A DNA stretch of 64,000 nucleotides from Microbacterium sp. zg-Y625. GTDB taxonomy: Bacteria; Actinomycetota; Actinomycetes; Actinomycetales; Microbacteriaceae. Below are positions 36,745-44,936 of the stretch, piece after piece; positions within the stretch are counted from its first letter, which is position 1; each line of letters begins with the position of its first letter. Under the pieces are notes generated by a model. The model saw nothing but the letters and a program-made list of their open reading frames with translations. It had not been told where the DNA came from and made no database searches. Position numbers and translations under genes: made by a program. The stretch is taken from contig NZ_CP126740.1 of NCBI RefSeq assembly GCF_030246925.1, positions 3,100,001-3,164,000 on the forward strand. Reading direction: 5' to 3'.

Positions 36745-37977
36745 TTATATATTCTGTACAGTGTCATCTGTCGGCGGCTCGTGGTCATCCGGGCCATCGA
36801 TGTCCCAGGAGGCGCTGGCGCTGGCCACCGCACTGACACCCAGGGCGACGGCCGACAGGATGAGGCTGCGCGAACTGGAAGATCCCAGGAACGCCAGTGG
36901 AGTGGACAGCACGCCGATGCCGAGCGGAAGCACCACCTGCACCAGACGGTTGGACATCATCCGCAGCCCGAGGGCAGCGCCTCGACTCGCAGGCGCGACC
37001 ACGCTGGCGACCCACGTCAGGGTGAGAGGCTGCACCAGACCGAAGCCGAACCCGATCACGACCATCGCCACCGTTGCGCCCCAGAAATCGAGGGCCGGCA
37101 GGAGCGCGAAGGCACCTGCGCCGGCTCCGGTGGATCCGACGATCAGGGTGCGGCGAGAGATGCGGCGCGCCAGTGCGGCCAGGCCCAGACGGCTCACGAG
37201 GGATACCGCGCCACGCGTCGCGAGCAGAACGCCCGCCGCGGAACGCGAGACGCCGTTCTCCGCCGCCCAGAGGGGGAGGAACACCGCAAGCAGATCCAGG
37301 CACGCCAGCACGACGCCGCTGGCGACGAACGCCACCGGCATCCCCGGTATCCGCAGGATCCTTGCGCTTCCCCGGCCGCGCGCTTCGCGGACGTGAGGCA
37401 CCGCGGTCCGCAGACGGACGCCGACGATCACACCACCCGACCCGACGGCGGCAGAGACGCCCAGCAGGATGAGCAGCCCCGTGGCGGTGGCACCGGTGGA
37501 CACGAGGCCGGGGAGCGCCAGCGCGAGAAGCGGACCGAGGACTTGCCCCACCGAGGTGCCCGCCGTCAGCCATCCGAAGACGCTGTCGAGCTGCGACGGC
37601 GTGCGATCCCTGGCTACCGCCGACTGCAGCGCCACGACCGCGAGAATCTGCCCGATGCCGAACGCCGACGCGCTCACGATGAGGACCGGAAGCGAGACCG
37701 CCAGCGCCGCCGCCGTCACGGATGCCGGAAGCAGCACACACGCGAGGATGATCACCGGGCCGGGCCCGATGCGATCGATCAGCCTCCCACCGGGCAGCGC
37801 GAGGACGAGCGCCCCGAAAGCGAAAGCGGATGCGAGCAGACCGATCTCGAAGGCCGAGGCACCCATCTCGACCGCCCGGTAACCCGCGAGCGGCCTCAGC
37901 CCATGACTGAGCACCGCCGTGCCTGCCATGACGCCGACGAGCCCCCAGGGCACGGCGCCTTCGACGGTGCGGACCAT
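36745..37977 (-). CDS. MFS transporter
   Basis: 410 residues, about twelve hydrophobic segments, with the inter-domain MFS motif ALPGGRLIDRIGPGPVI and a second-half counterpart near LAALARRISRRTL. It resembles drug/organic-acid MFS carriers without clear substrate. It lies between the tctA promoter region and tctC, divergent from tctC. An exporter for a pathway product, or an alternative importer, would fit the island. Confidence 0.82.
   Translation of the reverse strand: MVRTVEGAVPWGLVGVMAGTAVLSHGLRPLAGYRAVEMGASAFEIGLLASAFAFGALVLALPGGRLIDRIGPGPVIILACVLLPASVTAAALAVSLPVLIVSASAFGIGQILAVVALQSAVARDRTPSQLDSVFGWLTAGTSVGQVLGPLLALALPGLVSTGATATGLLILLGVSAAVGSGGVIVGVRLRTAVPHVREARGRGSARILRIPGMPVAFVASGVVLACLDLLAVFLPLWAAENGVSRSAAGVLLATRGAVSLVSRLGLAALARRISRRTLIVGSTGAGAGAFALLPALDFWGATVAMVVIGFGFGLVQPLTLTWVASVVAPASRGAALGLRMMSNRLVQVVLPLGIGVLSTPLAFLGSSSSRSLILSAVALGVSAVASASASWDIDGPDDHEPPTDDTVQNI
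36748..36760. promoter_or_regulatory. Probable GntR operator, tctAB
   Basis: TATATTCTGTACA fits the island 13-mer and lies in an AT-rich patch that overlaps the last codon region of the MFS gene. The nearest downstream gene to the left is tctA (start 36566). A regulatory site inside the 3' end of the neighbour is unusual. Confidence 0.5.
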
Positions 37978-38002
37978 CGCGCTCCTCGCCCTGCGATCCT
38001 CA

Positions 38003-38046
38003 GGTAGTTGTTATTATGTGCTCTATATCTTACGGTCTACACAATC
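38003..38046. promoter_or_regulatory. AT-rich divergent promoter region, MFS/tctC
   Basis: A patch much richer in A/T than its surroundings (GTTGTTATTATGTGC, CTATATCTTACGG) lies between divergent MFS (start 37977) and tctC (start 38115). It resembles the operator regions of neighbouring operons but contains no good copy of the 13-mer. Confidence 0.35.
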
Positions 38047-38114
38047 TACGACGAAGTAGAGGCGCCCGACCAGGGCGACCGCAGACCCTGCACGACTCAG
38101 AGCCGAGGAGAACC

Positions 38115-39251
38115 ATGACCACCCCTTCCCGACGCGCGCATCACGCCCGCCGCGCACTCGCCGTCATCGCCGGCATCGGAACCGTCTCACTCCTCCTGGC
38201 CGGCTGCACCCGCCCTTCCGCCGCGCGGGACACCGACGACCCCGCCGAGTTCTTCGAGGGTCAGACCATTCGGTGGATCGTCCCCTTCGAGGCGGGCGGC
38301 GGCACCGACACCTCCGCGCGTGCACTCGTGCCGATTCTCACGGAGCACCTCCCCGGCAACCCGAAGATCCAGATCGAGAACATCGAAGGCGGCAACGGGG
38401 TTCTCGGCACGAACGAGTTCGCGAAGACCGACGCGGACGGGCTCACGATCCTCATGACGTCCTCGTCCACCAACACCGCCGTGCTGTTCGGCGACCCGGC
38501 TGTGCAGTTCGACTACAACGACTTCACCCCCATCGCCGGCGTCCCCGCCGGCGGAACCCAGTACGTTGCGCCGTCCACGGGCGTGACGGACCCCCTGAGT
38601 CTGCTCGACACCACGAACCCGCTGATCTACGGCGGCATCACGCCCGGCGGTGGAGAGTTCCCGCGCATTCTGGGAATGGATCTGCTCGGCCTGGACGTCG
38701 AGCACGTGTGGGGCTACCAGTCGCGGAGCGCGGTGCAGATCGCCTTCAGCCAGGGCGAGGTCACGATCGACGGACAGTCGACCGCTGCCTACCTCGAGTC
38801 CATCGCACCCCTCGTCGATCGAGGCGAGGCCACCCCCGTCTACTCCATCGGATTCATGGAGGGCGACGAGCTCGTGCGCGACTCCGCCTTCCCCGAGCTG
38901 CCGCACGCCGTCGAACTCTATGAGCAGAAGCACGGCACGCTTCCCGACCCGGACATGCTCGAGGCCTACAAGTTCCTCGTCCTCATCGGGCAGAACCTGC
39001 AGAAGCAGCTGTGGATCCGCGACGGCGCCCCCGAGGTCGCCGTCGAGGCATTCCAGCAGGCCTTCATCGACATGCAGAAGGACCCCGATTTCGAGGCCGT
39101 GCGCGACGCGCTCGGTGGCTACGACCTGCTGGTGGGCGAGTCCCTCGAATCCGACGTCGCCGCGGCGCTCTACGACCCTCCCCAGGAGATCATCGACTGG
39201 CTCGCGGAGTACGCCAAGCGCGAGTACGGCGCCGACCTGTCGCGAGGCTGA
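38115..39251 (+). CDS. tctC: TctC, tripartite tricarboxylate transporter binding lipoprotein
   Basis: 378 residues from the ATG at 38115 after GAGGAG. A lipoprotein signal ends VSLLLAGCTRP. The mature protein has TctC blocks: IRWIVPFEAGGGTDTSARALVPILTEHLPGNPKIQIENIEGGNGVLGTNEF and GITPGGGEFPRI. The binding protein is exported and tethered outside, handing a carboxylate to TctAB. It is not in the tctAB operon but about 1.5 kb away, on the other strand, beyond an MFS gene. A hairpin terminator follows. Confidence 0.88.
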   Translation: MTTPSRRAHHARRALAVIAGIGTVSLLLAGCTRPSAARDTDDPAEFFEGQTIRWIVPFEAGGGTDTSARALVPILTEHLPGNPKIQIENIEGGNGVLGTNEFAKTDADGLTILMTSSSTNTAVLFGDPAVQFDYNDFTPIAGVPAGGTQYVAPSTGVTDPLSLLDTTNPLIYGGITPGGGEFPRILGMDLLGLDVEHVWGYQSRSAVQIAFSQGEVTIDGQSTAAYLESIAPLVDRGEATPVYSIGFMEGDELVRDSAFPELPHAVELYEQKHGTLPDPDMLEAYKFLVLIGQNLQKQLWIRDGAPEVAVEAFQQAFIDMQKDPDFEAVRDALGGYDLLVGESLESDVAAALYDPPQEIIDWLAEYAKREYGADLSRG

Positions 39252-39283
39252 TCCGAGCACCCGCTCCGACGGCGCACCCCGCC

Positions 39284-39319
39284 CCGCCTGTCGATGGTCG
39301 CCCCGCCATCGGCAGGCGG
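39284..39319 (+). terminator. Terminator after tctC
   Basis: Arms 39284-39297 and 39306-39319 pair over 14 bp with one G-T pair around an eight-base loop, 32 bases after the tctC stop. Confidence 0.65.
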
Positions 39320-39411
39320 TGTGCGTTTGCGCCTCTTTCACCGTCCCGTGCCGCGCGGCAGTGCGCCAGCTCACGCGGCGGGACCAGCAGGCCGTGCTCG
39401 CTTTCCGGTTC

Positions 39412-39424
39412 TGTATTGTATAGA
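39412..39424. promoter_or_regulatory. GntR-type operator, CoA-transferase/thiolase operon
   Basis: TGTATTGTATAGA matches TATATTGTATATA in 11 of 13 bases and is followed by more A/T (GTATATTTATC) up to the ribosome site GAGGAGGAG of the first CoA-transferase gene. Confidence 0.65.
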
Positions 39425-39459
39425 GTATATTTATCTTGCTCAGTGAGGAGGAGTGCGCG

Positions 39460-40683
39460 ATGACGACACCCACGGTGCCTGCGGGCGCACTCGAAGGACT
39501 GCGCGTCCTCGACCTCGGCGGGGAGATCGCGAACTACTGCGGCCGCCTGTTCGCCCAGCTCGGAGCGGACGTCATCCTCGTCGAGCCCTCGGGGGGATCG
39601 AGCTATCGCCGCGCCCATCCCGTCACCGCGGCCGGTTCGAGCCTTCGCTTCGCCTACGACAACGTCGACAAGCGGTCGATCGGCGTCGACCTCGCCACGA
39701 ACGCGGGCCGCGACGTGCTGACGCGCCTCGCCGGCTCGGCCGACCTGCTGCTGGATGACCGGACACAGCACGATCTCGGCGCAGGCGGATTCGCCCATGG
39801 CTCGCTCGGGACGATGTTCCCCTCGCTGACGACCACGGTGATCACTCCCTTCGGCCTCACGGGTCCGTATGCGCACTTCGCGGCGACGGATGCCACGTGC
39901 ATGGCCTTCGGCGGCATGCTCTGGCTGGGCGGCTACGCCGACGGCCCGCCGGTGCAGCCGGCCGGCAACCAGTCGTTCCGGGCGGGGAGTCTCTTCGGCG
40001 CGGTCGCGTCGATGGCGGCGCTGCTGGCCGGCGAGGACGGGCAGGGCGAGCTCATCGACGTGTCCGTGCAGGAGTGCGTCTCGCTCGGTCTCGAGAACGC
40101 GATCCAGTTCTACGACCTGGAAGGGCACGTGCGGCGGCGCCACGGCGGCGCGCAGAAGCAGGCCGGCTTCGGCGTGTTCCCCTGCGCCGACGGCTTCGTC
40201 TTCCTCATCGCCGCCGGCATCGGCGGCAACCGGTTCTGGCCGAACTTCGTCGAGTGGATGGCGGCGGAGTCCGTCGCCGACGCCCACGTCCTCGACGAGG
40301 AGCGCTGGGGGGACCGGGGGTTCGTGGAGAGCACGGAGGGCAAGGACCTCTTCTGGTCGGTGTTCACGCCGTACTCCTCAGAGCGCACCAAGGAAGAACT
40401 GCTGCAGGCGGCGATCCGCTGGAACGTGCCGCTGTCACCCGTGATGACGATGTCGGAGGTGCACCGGTCCGAGCAGCTGCGCGCCCGGGAGTTCTTCGCG
40501 CCGATGGCGGTCGACTCGACCGAGGCCGACGCACCGGGTGCCCCCTACCGGCTGGACGAGACCCCGTGGCGGCACCGGCGCCCCGCGCCGAGCCTCGGTC
40601 AGCACACCGACGACATCCTGGCGGAGCTCGGGTTGTCCGCTACGGCCATCGACGCACTCCGCCGCGACGGAGGGATCGCATGA
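39460..40683 (+). CDS. CaiB/BaiF-family CoA-transferase subunit, catalytic Asp replaced by Asn
   Basis: 407 residues from ATG 39460. CaiB features are LEGLRVLDLGGEIANYCGRLFAQLGADVILVEP, KRSIGVDLATNAGR, TPFGLTGPYAHF and the C-terminal APSLGQHTDDILAELG. At the catalytic position it reads GNQSFRAG (Asn170) where the partner gene has PDHIPNPG (Asp173), so it cannot form the usual aspartyl-CoA intermediate. It likely acts as the non-catalytic half of a heteromer with the next gene, with which it overlaps by four bases. Start of a four-gene operon behind an operator. Confidence 0.85.
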   Translation: MTTPTVPAGALEGLRVLDLGGEIANYCGRLFAQLGADVILVEPSGGSSYRRAHPVTAAGSSLRFAYDNVDKRSIGVDLATNAGRDVLTRLAGSADLLLDDRTQHDLGAGGFAHGSLGTMFPSLTTTVITPFGLTGPYAHFAATDATCMAFGGMLWLGGYADGPPVQPAGNQSFRAGSLFGAVASMAALLAGEDGQGELIDVSVQECVSLGLENAIQFYDLEGHVRRRHGGAQKQAGFGVFPCADGFVFLIAAGIGGNRFWPNFVEWMAAESVADAHVLDEERWGDRGFVESTEGKDLFWSVFTPYSSERTKEELLQAAIRWNVPLSPVMTMSEVHRSEQLRAREFFAPMAVDSTEADAPGAPYRLDETPWRHRRPAPSLGQHTDDILAELGLSATAIDALRRDGGIA

Positions 40684-41852
40684 GACGTCCACTGACGGGT
40701 GTGCGCGTCATCGACTTCAGCTGGGTCGGCGCGGGGTCGTACGCGACGAAGATCCTCGCCGATCTGGGCGCCGAGGTCATCAAGATCGAGAGCACGAAGA
40801 AGGTCGACGGCATCCGCCTGAGCCCGCCGTTCGCCGGCGGACGAAGCGGCGTGAACCGCAGCGGCTACTTCGCCGACCGCAACACGAGCAAGCGCAGCAT
40901 GCTGCTCAACCTCAAGGAGCCGGCCGCCGTCGACCTCGCCCTGAAGCTGATCGCGCAGGCGGAACTGGTCTGCAACAACTTCTCCGCCGGGGTGATGGAG
41001 CGCCTGGGCCTCGGCTACGAGGCGGTGTCCGAGGTCAACCCCCGCATCGTCTACCTCTCCATGTCGATGAACGGAGCCACGGGACCGGAACGCCACGCCC
41101 GTGGGTACGGCGCGATGATGAGCGCGATCACCGGGCTGCACCACTTGAGTGGCATCCCGGGCCTCACCCCGACGGGCACGGGCACGAACTACCCGGACCA
41201 CATCCCCAATCCCGGCCACGCGGCCTTCGCCATGCTGGCCGCCCTGCGCCACAGCCGCCGCACCGGCCGCGGCCAGCGGATCGACATGGCCCAGACCGAG
41301 GCCATGCTCGCCACGCTGGGCGCGGAGCTGCTGGACTGGACCGCCAACGGCAACGACCGCGCCCCGCTGGGCAACAGCGGCGAAGGGCTCTACTGGCAGG
41401 ACGTGCTGCCCACGGCGGGTGACGACGACTGGATCGCCATCTCGACGCCGACCCCACGCGAGTGGGAGGTGCTGCTGGCGACGCTCGGCGTCGCAGCCGG
41501 AGCCCCCGCGGTGCGCCGCGACGAGGTCGCCGCCGCCGTCGCCGCGCGAAACAACCACGAACTGGCCCACGCGTTGCAGGCCGGCGGCGTCGCCGCCGCG
41601 CCGGTGCTGTCCCCGCCCGAGGTCATCGCCGACCCGCAGCTGGAGCACCGGGAGCACTGGCGCGTCCTCGAGCACCCCGAGATGGGGCGCTCCCTCTACA
41701 ACGGCCAACCGTTCCGGTTCGCTCGCCACGAGGTGCAGCCGACCACGCCGGCGCCGCTCCTCGGACAGCACACCGACGAGATCTGCGAGGAGCTGCTGGG
41801 GCTGAGCCCGCAGCAGATCGCGCACCTGCGCACGACGGACGTCCTCAGCTAG
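40680..41852 (+). CDS. CaiB/BaiF-family CoA-transferase, catalytic subunit
   Basis: 390 residues. LTGVRVIDFSWVGAGSYATKILADLGAEVIKIE, MSMNGATGPERHARGYGAMMSAITGLHHLSG, and the catalytic Asp173 in TNYPDHIPNPGHAAFAMLAAL followed by RTGRGQRIDMAQTEAML are class-III CoA-transferase blocks. It moves CoA from a donor such as succinyl-CoA to a carboxylate. Overlapping translation with the Asp-less paralogue suggests a heteromer comparable to BbsEF of anaerobic toluene degradation (comparison from memory). It is expected to activate the island substrate or an intermediate. Confidence 0.88.
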   Translation: MRRPLTGVRVIDFSWVGAGSYATKILADLGAEVIKIESTKKVDGIRLSPPFAGGRSGVNRSGYFADRNTSKRSMLLNLKEPAAVDLALKLIAQAELVCNNFSAGVMERLGLGYEAVSEVNPRIVYLSMSMNGATGPERHARGYGAMMSAITGLHHLSGIPGLTPTGTGTNYPDHIPNPGHAAFAMLAALRHSRRTGRGQRIDMAQTEAMLATLGAELLDWTANGNDRAPLGNSGEGLYWQDVLPTAGDDDWIAISTPTPREWEVLLATLGVAAGAPAVRRDEVAAAVAARNNHELAHALQAGGVAAAPVLSPPEVIADPQLEHREHWRVLEHPEMGRSLYNGQPFRFARHEVQPTTPAPLLGQHTDEICEELLGLSPQQIAHLRTTDVLS

Positions 41853-41874
41853 ACACCAGCGGGAGAAGGAGAAC

Positions 41875-43032
41875 ATGGCTCGCACACCACGCGCGACAGC
41901 GATCATCGGCATCGGACAGACCGACTGGAGCGGGGACTGGAGGAGGGTCCGCAACGGCGAGAAGCCGGCGGACTCGGTCGGCTACGCCGCACAGGCCTTC
42001 CAGGACGCGCTGCGCGACTCCGGCATCCCGAAGAGCGACATCGACGGCCTCATCGTCGGACCGACGACGGCGTACGAGCGGATGGGCGAGGTGCTCGGCC
42101 TGAACGTCCGCTGGGGCGGCCAGGCCGACGCCGTGCAGGCGATCCTCCAGGCCCAGATGGCGATCGAGAGCGGCTACGCCAAGGTCATCGCGCTGGTGTA
42201 CGGCAACGACCAGAGGTCGGCCGGCACGCAGTACGGCGGCCCGAGCGCGATGGGAGGGCAGTCCTTCCTCTCGTACGTCTACCACTCCCCCTGGGGCATG
42301 ACCTCGCAGGGTGCGCTGTACGCCCTCACCCTGCGTCGCTACCAGCATGAGCGCGGGCTCTCGGAAGCGGACATGGGACAGGTCGCGGTCGCGCAGCGCG
42401 CGTGGGCGACCATGAACGACGCCGCCATCCAGCGCAAGCCCATCACGGTCGACGACTACCTGCAGTCGCGGTACGTGTGCGAGCCGCTGCACGTCTTCGA
42501 CTACTGCCTCGTCAACGACGGCGGCGTCGCCCTCATCATCGCGGATGCCGAATACGCCGAGCGGATGCGACCGGACCCGGTCTACATCCTCGGCACCGGC
42601 CGGTCGGACCTGAACACCGGAGCGACGAGCCTCGAACCGCGGCTGACCGACTACTACCTGCCGGCGCAGCAGCAGGCGGGGACGGCGTCGTACGAGATGG
42701 CCGGCATCGGGCCGGACGACATGGACGTCATGCTCGCGTACGACAGCTTCTCGGTGCATGTGCCCCTCGCCCTCGAGGGCTACGGCTACTGCGACGTCGG
42801 CGGTGTCGCTCAGTTCTTGACGGAGAAGGGCATCGGCCCCGGTGGGGCGCTTCCGGTGAACACCCACGGCGGCCACCTCTCGGAGTCGTACATGCAGGGC
42901 TGGAACCACCAGCTCGAGGCCGTGCGCCAGCTGCGCGGTGAGGCGGGATCCCGACAGATCCCGGGTGCGCAGACCGTTCACTACACCTCTGATGTCGCCG
43001 GCAAATGCATGTCGGTCATCTACGGACGATAG
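41875..43032 (+). CDS. Thiolase-fold protein lacking the nucleophilic Cys (SCP-x/Ltp2-like, probable aldolase)
   Basis: 385 residues. The thiolase fold is clear: AIIGIGQTDW, GYAAQAFQDALRDSGIPKSDIDGLIVG, QGALYALTLRRYQ, NDGGVALIIADAEYAERM, and the late PVNTHGGHLSESYMQGWNH. The position of the nucleophile reads RWGGQADAVQAI and no Cys occurs before residue 182, so acyl-enzyme thiolysis seems impossible. In steroid degradation the related Ltp2 proteins are retro-aldolases that work with a DUF35 partner, and such a partner is the next gene, nine bases apart. I therefore favour an aldol cleavage of a 3-hydroxyacyl-CoA. Confidence 0.85.
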   Translation: MARTPRATAIIGIGQTDWSGDWRRVRNGEKPADSVGYAAQAFQDALRDSGIPKSDIDGLIVGPTTAYERMGEVLGLNVRWGGQADAVQAILQAQMAIESGYAKVIALVYGNDQRSAGTQYGGPSAMGGQSFLSYVYHSPWGMTSQGALYALTLRRYQHERGLSEADMGQVAVAQRAWATMNDAAIQRKPITVDDYLQSRYVCEPLHVFDYCLVNDGGVALIIADAEYAERMRPDPVYILGTGRSDLNTGATSLEPRLTDYYLPAQQQAGTASYEMAGIGPDDMDVMLAYDSFSVHVPLALEGYGYCDVGGVAQFLTEKGIGPGGALPVNTHGGHLSESYMQGWNHQLEAVRQLRGEAGSRQIPGAQTVHYTSDVAGKCMSVIYGR

Positions 43033-43040
43033 GAGATCCC

Positions 43041-43454
43041 ATGGATATCGCTCCCACCCCCGCACCCGTTCCCCTCGTCCACGACATCCCGTTCTGGGAT
43101 TCGGTGAAGCAGAAGGACCTGAAGCTGCAGCGCTGTGCCGATTGCGGCCAGTTCCGATACCCGGCAGGACCGATCTGCGCCGAGTGCAACTCCGAGCAGG
43201 CCACCTGGGAGCGGGTGAGCGGCAAGGGCACGATCCTCAGCTGGGTGGTGTTCCACAAGACCTACCTGCCCGCCTACCCGGCGCCGCACACCGTCATCGC
43301 GGTGCGCCTCGACGAGGGACCCATCATGATCAGCAACCTCGAAGGCCCCGAGCCGGAGGGCTCGTGGATCGACGAGCGGGTCTCGCTGCGCTACAGCACG
43401 ATGCCCGACGGCGTGGTGCTGCCGCGCTTCGAACTGGACCGCGCCGCGTCCTGA
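43041..43454 (+). CDS. DUF35 zinc-ribbon/OB-fold partner protein
   Basis: 137 residues from ATG 43041 with AGGAGATCCC upstream. The rubredoxin-like zinc ribbon has Cys32, Cys35, Cys46 and Cys49 (RCADCGQFRYPAGPICAEC); an OB-fold follows (GKGTILSWVVFHKTYLPAYPAPHTVIAVRLDEGP). Such proteins (ChsH2-DUF35, BbsA) bind and complete the active site of thiolase-fold enzymes and channel acyl-CoA. It is the last gene of the CoA-transferase/thiolase operon. Confidence 0.92.
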   Translation: MDIAPTPAPVPLVHDIPFWDSVKQKDLKLQRCADCGQFRYPAGPICAECNSEQATWERVSGKGTILSWVVFHKTYLPAYPAPHTVIAVRLDEGPIMISNLEGPEPEGSWIDERVSLRYSTMPDGVVLPRFELDRAAS

Positions 43455-43470
43455 ATCCGCAGACCCAGAG

Positions 43471-43506
43471 GAGGGGTGGATGCCGCACACGCGGCATCCA
43501 CCCCTC
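43471..43506. terminator. Strong hairpin between convergent DUF35 and MmgE/PrpD genes
   Basis: A perfect 16-bp stem (43471-43486 with 43491-43506) and ACAC loop lies between the two stop codons, 17 bases after one and three bases after the other. No T-run, but its place suits a bidirectional terminator. Confidence 0.75.
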
Positions 43507-43509
43507 TGC

Positions 43510-44895
43510 TCATTCAGGGAGCGTCAGTCGCACCAGGTCGCGGGCGAGCCGGGCGTCGTCGCTCAGGATCAGATCGCGCAGCGCCGCCGAACGCGCGGCA
43601 TCGAGGTGCGGCTGCACGCAGTTGTCGAACTTCGCGATGATCTTCTCGGCGGGGAGCATGCGCCCGGGTTCCCGGCCCGACGCCACCGGCGTCGTGCGCT
43701 GAAGCGTGCGCCCGTCGGTGGTCCGCACGGTCACCGAGGCCACATACCGGTCGGCGACCGAGGTGTCGGGGGCGTCGATGTCGGCCACCACGGTCTTCGC
43801 GAGCATCGCGACGGCCTCGTCGGAGCGGTGGGCGGCGTCGGCGAAGTCGGTCAGCGTGACGGTGCCGCTGCGCAGCGCCCGGCCCACGGTGTACTGCACG
43901 CTGAATTTGGCGTCCAGCTCGCTGGCCGGGTTCGGACGATCCACGTGCCCTCGCCGCTTCGGGTGCAGCCGGATGAGCACCTCCTCGATCTCGTCGCACG
44001 CCAGCGGACCGAGGGCGGCGGCGGACTCGATCGCGGAATGCGTGCTGCCGCAGCACGGGTACTGCTTGATGATGATGCCGGGGTGCAGCAGTGCCCACTC
44101 GACCCCGAGACCCTCGATCGCATCGGCGACCGGCATCACCGCCGGATCCTTGCGCTCGAACACCCGCGCGTACCCCTGCGCGTGCTCGAACGCGTTCTCG
44201 CGTCCCGTCGCGCCGGCTCTCGCCAACAAGGTCGCCTGCACGCCCGATGCCGCGGCCCGCCCCACCTGCAGCGGTTTCGCCGAGGTGCCGAACGACGCCT
44301 TGATCCCGCTGGAGAACGCCGCCGCGAGGCTGAGGCTCGCCTGCGTACGCTCGGCGTCGAGCCCCAGCAGGCGGGCCGTGGCCGCCGCGGCGCCGAACAC
44401 GCCGATCGTCGCGCTGGGGTGCCACCCGAGGTCGTAGTGGTCGGGGTTGAGGATGCGACCCAGCCGCGCGGCCGCTTCGACGCCCACCGCGTAGGCGTCG
44501 ACGACGTCGCCGATCGGCCCGCCGAACCGCTCGGCGACCGCCAGGACGGCCGGGAAGATCACGGCCGTCGGATGACCTGCCATATCGCCCTGCGAGTCAT
44601 CGAAGTCGAGCAGGTGGGCGCTGAAGGAATTGACGAAGGCGGCATCCGACACCGAAGCGCTGCCGCGCCGTCCGATGAGCGCCGATCGGCCGTCCGGCTC
44701 GACCTCGTCGATGAACGGAGCGACCTGATCGAAGTCGGGGCTCGTCCGCGCGCCGATCGTCGTTCCGACGGTGTCGAGGATCGCCAGCCGCGCCACGGCG
44801 CGCGCCGCGTCCGGGATGACGAGATCGTCTGAGGCGACCCATCGGGCGAGTCTCGTGAACAGGGGGGCGTCGGTGGGCGTGGCCGCGGCGTGCAT
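43510..44895 (-). CDS. MmgE/PrpD family protein 2
   Basis: 461 residues from ATG 44895 with AAGGAGACC directly upstream; the open frame continues for hundreds of codons beyond but that part is antisense shadow of its neighbour. Family blocks are LAILDTVGTTIGA, AAFVNSFSAHLLDFDDSQGDMAGHPTAVIFPAVLAV, AVGVEAAARLGRIL, GWHPSATIGVFGAAAATARLLGL and IIIKQYPCCGSTHSAIESA. The Tyr-Pro-Cys-Cys segment is shared with protein 3 and differs from protein 1. Probable action on a di- or tricarboxylate: dehydration, decarboxylation or epimerisation. Confidence 0.87.
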   Translation of the reverse strand: MHAAATPTDAPLFTRLARWVASDDLVIPDAARAVARLAILDTVGTTIGARTSPDFDQVAPFIDEVEPDGRSALIGRRGSASVSDAAFVNSFSAHLLDFDDSQGDMAGHPTAVIFPAVLAVAERFGGPIGDVVDAYAVGVEAAARLGRILNPDHYDLGWHPSATIGVFGAAAATARLLGLDAERTQASLSLAAAFSSGIKASFGTSAKPLQVGRAAASGVQATLLARAGATGRENAFEHAQGYARVFERKDPAVMPVADAIEGLGVEWALLHPGIIIKQYPCCGSTHSAIESAAALGPLACDEIEEVLIRLHPKRRGHVDRPNPASELDAKFSVQYTVGRALRSGTVTLTDFADAAHRSDEAVAMLAKTVVADIDAPDTSVADRYVASVTVRTTDGRTLQRTTPVASGREPGRMLPAEKIIAKFDNCVQPHLDAARSAALRDLILSDDARLARDLVRLTLPE

Positions 44896-44936
44896 GGTCT
44901 CCTTTCGCGACGGCGATGCCGCCGTGGTGTCTCCGC

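Noticed and set aside
38003..38046. Further copy of the GntR operator before tctC/MFS
   Set aside because: The region is AT-rich but no 13-base stretch fits the motif well enough; kept only as a promoter region.
41875..43032. Ordinary acetyl-CoA C-acyltransferase
   Set aside because: The nucleophilic Cys is absent and the fold markers are those of the SCP-x/Ltp2 branch.
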